Of a stretch of DNA of 57,563 nucleotides, positions 55,264 through 57,563 are shown piece after piece (position 1 is the stretch's first letter; the number at the start of each line of letters is the position of its first letter). A program made the translations under genes and the position numbers. The notes under the pieces were generated by a model, which was given only the letters and a program-made list of their open reading frames with translations, did no database searches and was not told the origin of the DNA. The DNA is from Methanobacterium sp. UBA410 (lineage in GTDB: Archaea > Methanobacteriota > Methanobacteria > Methanobacteriales > Methanobacteriaceae): assembly GCA_002498385.1 (NCBI GenBank), contig DAHH01000017.1, positions 1 through 57,563 of the forward strand, given 5' to 3'.

Positions 55264-56499
55264 ATGGCAGTAAAGATCAATGAAAACTACCAGCTACTTA
55301 AAAGCAACTACATATTTGCTGAAATCGCCCACAGGGTTGATAAATTTCAAAAAGAAAATCCAGACGCCCAGATAATCAAGATGGGAATCGGAGATGTGAC
55401 CGGGCCCCTGCCAAAGGCAGTTGTGGCCAGGTTCAGGGATGCAGTTGAGGAGATGGGTGAAGCCGAAACCTTCAGGGGCTACGGTCCAGAACAGGGCTAC
55501 CAGTTCCTTAGAAAAGAAATAATCGAAAAAGACTATGCACCTCTCGGCATCAAACTATCAGAGGATGAGGTTTTCATAAGCGATGGTGCAAAATGTGACA
55601 CAGGAAACATCCAGGAAATATTCGGCCTCAACAACGTAGTGGCTGTAACGGACCCGGTTTACCCTGTTTACGTGGAAAGCAACGTCATGGCTGGAAGGAG
55701 CGGACCAATGAACAATGAAGGCCAATACGATGGAATGGTGTATCTGCCATGCACAGAAAAAAATGGATTTGTCCCGGAACTTCCAAAAACGCACGTAGAT
55801 CTTATCTACCTCTGCTTCCCAAACAACCCAACGGGAGTGGCCCTAACCAGGGAACAACTTGCTCGTTGGGTTGAATATGCCCGGGAAAACGATTCAATAA
55901 TCCTATTTGATGCTGCATATGAATCCTACATAACCCAGGAGAACGTACCCCACAGCATTTACGAGATTGAAGGGGCAAGGGATGTTGCAATTGAGTTTAG
56001 AAGCTTCTCAAAAAATGCAGGCTTTACAGGTACGCGCTGTGCATTCACAGTCGTACCAAAGGAGGTAACAGCAGTTGATTCTGAGGGCAAAAAACAGTCT
56101 CTAAACTCTCTCTGGAACAGAAGGCAGACAACCAAGTTCAACGGAGTTTCATACCCTGTTCAGGTAGCAGCAAGTGCAGTTTACACCTCGGAGGGTCAGA
56201 AGGAGATCAGGGAGTCAATCGATTACTACATGAGAAATGCGCAGATCATAAGGGAAAGCCTTAAAAAAATCGGATTAAACGTCTACGGAGGAATCAACTC
56301 ACCCTACATCTGGGTTAAAACCCCGAACAACATGGACTCCTGGGAATTCTTCGACCTGCTTCTTAAAAAAGCAAACATTGTTGGAACACCCGGCGTTGGC
56401 TTCGGACCAAGCGGAGAGGGTTACTTCAGGATAACTGCATTCAACACGCTTGAGAATACTAAAAAGGCTATGGAGCGTTTGTCTAAGTTGAAGATTTAA
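55264..56499 (+). CDS. dapL: LL-diaminopimelate aminotransferase
   Basis: 411 residues, class I aminotransferase of the DapL family. VKINENYQLLKSNYIFAEIAHRV, GIGDVTGPLPKAVV, RGYGPEQGYQFLR, CFPNNPTGVALTREQL and the Schiff-base lysine in FRSFSKNAGFTGTR (K250). It converts tetrahydrodipicolinate to LL-diaminopimelate in one step with glutamate, the lysine route of Methanobacteriales (the M. thermautotrophicus enzyme, MTH52, is characterised). ATG 55264 follows GAAAGGAGAG. Confidence 0.97.
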   Translation: MAVKINENYQLLKSNYIFAEIAHRVDKFQKENPDAQIIKMGIGDVTGPLPKAVVARFRDAVEEMGEAETFRGYGPEQGYQFLRKEIIEKDYAPLGIKLSEDEVFISDGAKCDTGNIQEIFGLNNVVAVTDPVYPVYVESNVMAGRSGPMNNEGQYDGMVYLPCTEKNGFVPELPKTHVDLIYLCFPNNPTGVALTREQLARWVEYARENDSIILFDAAYESYITQENVPHSIYEIEGARDVAIEFRSFSKNAGFTGTRCAFTVVPKEVTAVDSEGKKQSLNSLWNRRQTTKFNGVSYPVQVAASAVYTSEGQKEIRESIDYYMRNAQIIRESLKKIGLNVYGGINSPYIWVKTPNNMDSWEFFDLLLKKANIVGTPGVGFGPSGEGYFRITAFNTLENTKKAMERLSKLKI

Positions 56500-56647
56500 A
56501 AAGGTTTTTTTCTTCATTTTCACATGTTTCCACGAACGGATGCTATTGCTGCGGCCAGTATTCCAAAAAACAGCAGACCTACTACAACAAGGGCAATCCC
56601 GATTATTTTACCCAGTTATGGGTGTTATACTGCATAGATAATGTGAA

Positions 56648-57166
56648 AAAACACAGTTTATCCCGGTCTTTACAGCTACCTTGGTGCATTTTTACACGAA
56701 GTTTCAGGCCTGAACTACATGCAAGTAGGTCTGGTTGTGATGTTCTACGGATTTACCTGCCTAGCTGCTGGCTTGCGCGTGGGCAAACTTGGAAACATGT
56801 GGAGATGACAGAAAGTTGTCCTTTGGGGTCCTGCTCTGCTCTAGCTTCGGCCATATTTTTGATTTTCTGTCCCTTCTGGCGGCGATCCTCCTGGCCACCA
56901 TCACTCAGGGATTTGGATACATCTTCATCCAGTCCCCACTTGCAACGATAGCATTTGATGTGGCTCCAGAGAGCAAGGAATTTCCCTCTGCCTTAATAGA
57001 ATTGGGCCTCTTTGGGAGTGGAGGTTTAGGAGCTGCATTTTGCGGCTGGATGCTCCAGATTGTAGGATACAGGACGCTCTGGTTTGTAATTACGGTTGGA
57101 ATTGCATTCTTCATTCTTACAGTAGCCAGACTGGATCTGGATTTTGAGAAAAAGTCTAAATTTTAA
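56648..57166 (+). pseudogene. MFS transporter, decayed C-terminal half
   Basis: Pieces of a major facilitator permease in more than one frame. First VYPGLYSYLGAFLHEVSGLNYMQVGLVVMFYGFTCLAAGLRVGKLGN, ended by TGA at 56806-56808; then, in another frame, AAILLATITQGFGYIFIQSPLATIAFDVAPESKEFPSALIELGLFGSGGLGAAFCGWMLQIVGYRTLWFV to TAA at 57166. Between them QKVVLWGPALL appears in a third reading with its own stop. The N-terminal six helices are missing. The 125-codon 3' frame is unlikely to work alone. Substrate unknown. Confidence 0.75.
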
Positions 57167-57563
57167 GATTTAACATGTTTATCTAATTTTTTTTAATTTA
57201 TTCATCGTTTTATTATTGCTATTTTAAGATTTAACCGGATTCTAATGGATCGTTTGTCTTACTAATTTATGTATTACTATAAATCAATATTAATATTATA
57301 AGGGCTTCACTTCTCTTTTACTAACCTTTTTAATTTTCTTTCAGTTTTTACCTTTTTGTTTAAGTTTTAAACTAGAATTAAGGATTTTTTACAGTTTATT
57401 CTATTGAAAAACTTTCATTGAGTAGTGCGTTGATCCATATAAAAGAATCTATAAATTAAAGGTCGATAATTTTAAGTGCGATATTGACCAAAGTACAGGA
57501 TGTACCAGGTGAAATAGGCGAAATTTCGGGCCTGGCTAAAATCAGACTAAGTTAGGATTGAAA
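57167..57563. other. Right-end spacer with a possible ACT-like fragment
   Basis: Very AT-rich with T runs (MFS remnant terminator side). At 57467-57556 a plus-strand frame without a start reads SAILTKVQDVPGEIGEISGLAKIRLS and stops; the VxDxPGEIxEIxxLA pattern recalls the start of an ACT domain. It may be a truncated gene; the evidence is slight. Confidence 0.3.

Noticed and set aside
56520..56615. Short minus-strand hydrophobic frame (GKIIGIALVVVGLLFFGILAA)
   Set aside because: About 32 codons, no start codon and no ribosome-binding site; may be a fragment but cannot be assigned.

Overview
The window is a stretch of an AT-rich euryarchaeal chromosome from a methanogen of the order Methanobacteriales, most likely Methanobacterium or a close relative. 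The evidence is the archaeal ribosomal-protein superoperon (S4e, L32e, L19e, L34e, L14e, L18e, SecY, Cbf5, RpoD/N/K), RpoD with two [4Fe-4S] motifs, the archaeal isoprenoid genes (mevalonate kinase, isopentenyl phosphate kinase, type 2 IDI, IdsA) and dapL. From the gene before L3 through dapL, the order matches what I recall of the region numbered from MTH1 to MTH52 in Methanothermobacter thermautotrophicus. The species cannot be fixed from sequence alone.

Layout. Bases 1-647 are the trailing end of a CRISPR array (ten identical 29-bp repeats, no cas genes). Bases 766-9000 are an accessory zone: two divergent winged-helix genes around an 18-bp palindrome, two decayed genes (DUF1802 family; a SAM methyltransferase), two paralogous cysteine-rich proteins flanking a GNAT acetyltransferase, a TPR protein, tRNA-Gln, a NikR-like regulator that lacks most nickel ligands, and degraded gene remnants. 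Bases 9499-17662 carry single genes and small operons: NYN-domain protein plus an MJ0158-type PLP enzyme, RtcA, a membrane-anchored PIG-L deacetylase, pycA-birA, and a METTL5-like methyltransferase.

Bases 18164-44844 are the ribosomal/transcription/secretion block: MTH1-type SPOUT protein, L3 to L15, SecY, adenylate kinase, DUF106, L34e, Cmk, L14e, Cbf5, tRNA-Ser, S13-S4-S11-RpoD-L18e-L13-S9-RpoN, an intron-containing tRNA-Pro, RpoK, enolase, a ferredoxin and S2. Bases 45256-52534 hold a MEMO-family gene and the isoprenoid genes with an RNase J inside. GltX, DapL and a decayed MFS transporter follow, and the right end is nearly gene-free.

Most notable: the tRNA-Pro(GGG) gene (41448-41665) can be read as three exons and two introns. 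The middle exon is only five nucleotides (positions 33-37, including the anticodon). Each intron has a textbook bulge-helix-bulge, and the second motif exists only after the first intron has been removed and the exons joined. Second, many spacers carry perfect 15-22 bp tandem duplications, and one 16-bp duplication (36914-36945) has put a membrane-protein remnant out of frame. Third, several gene remnants carry nonsense, frameshift or start lesions, so the chromosome (or the assembly) is accumulating broken genes.
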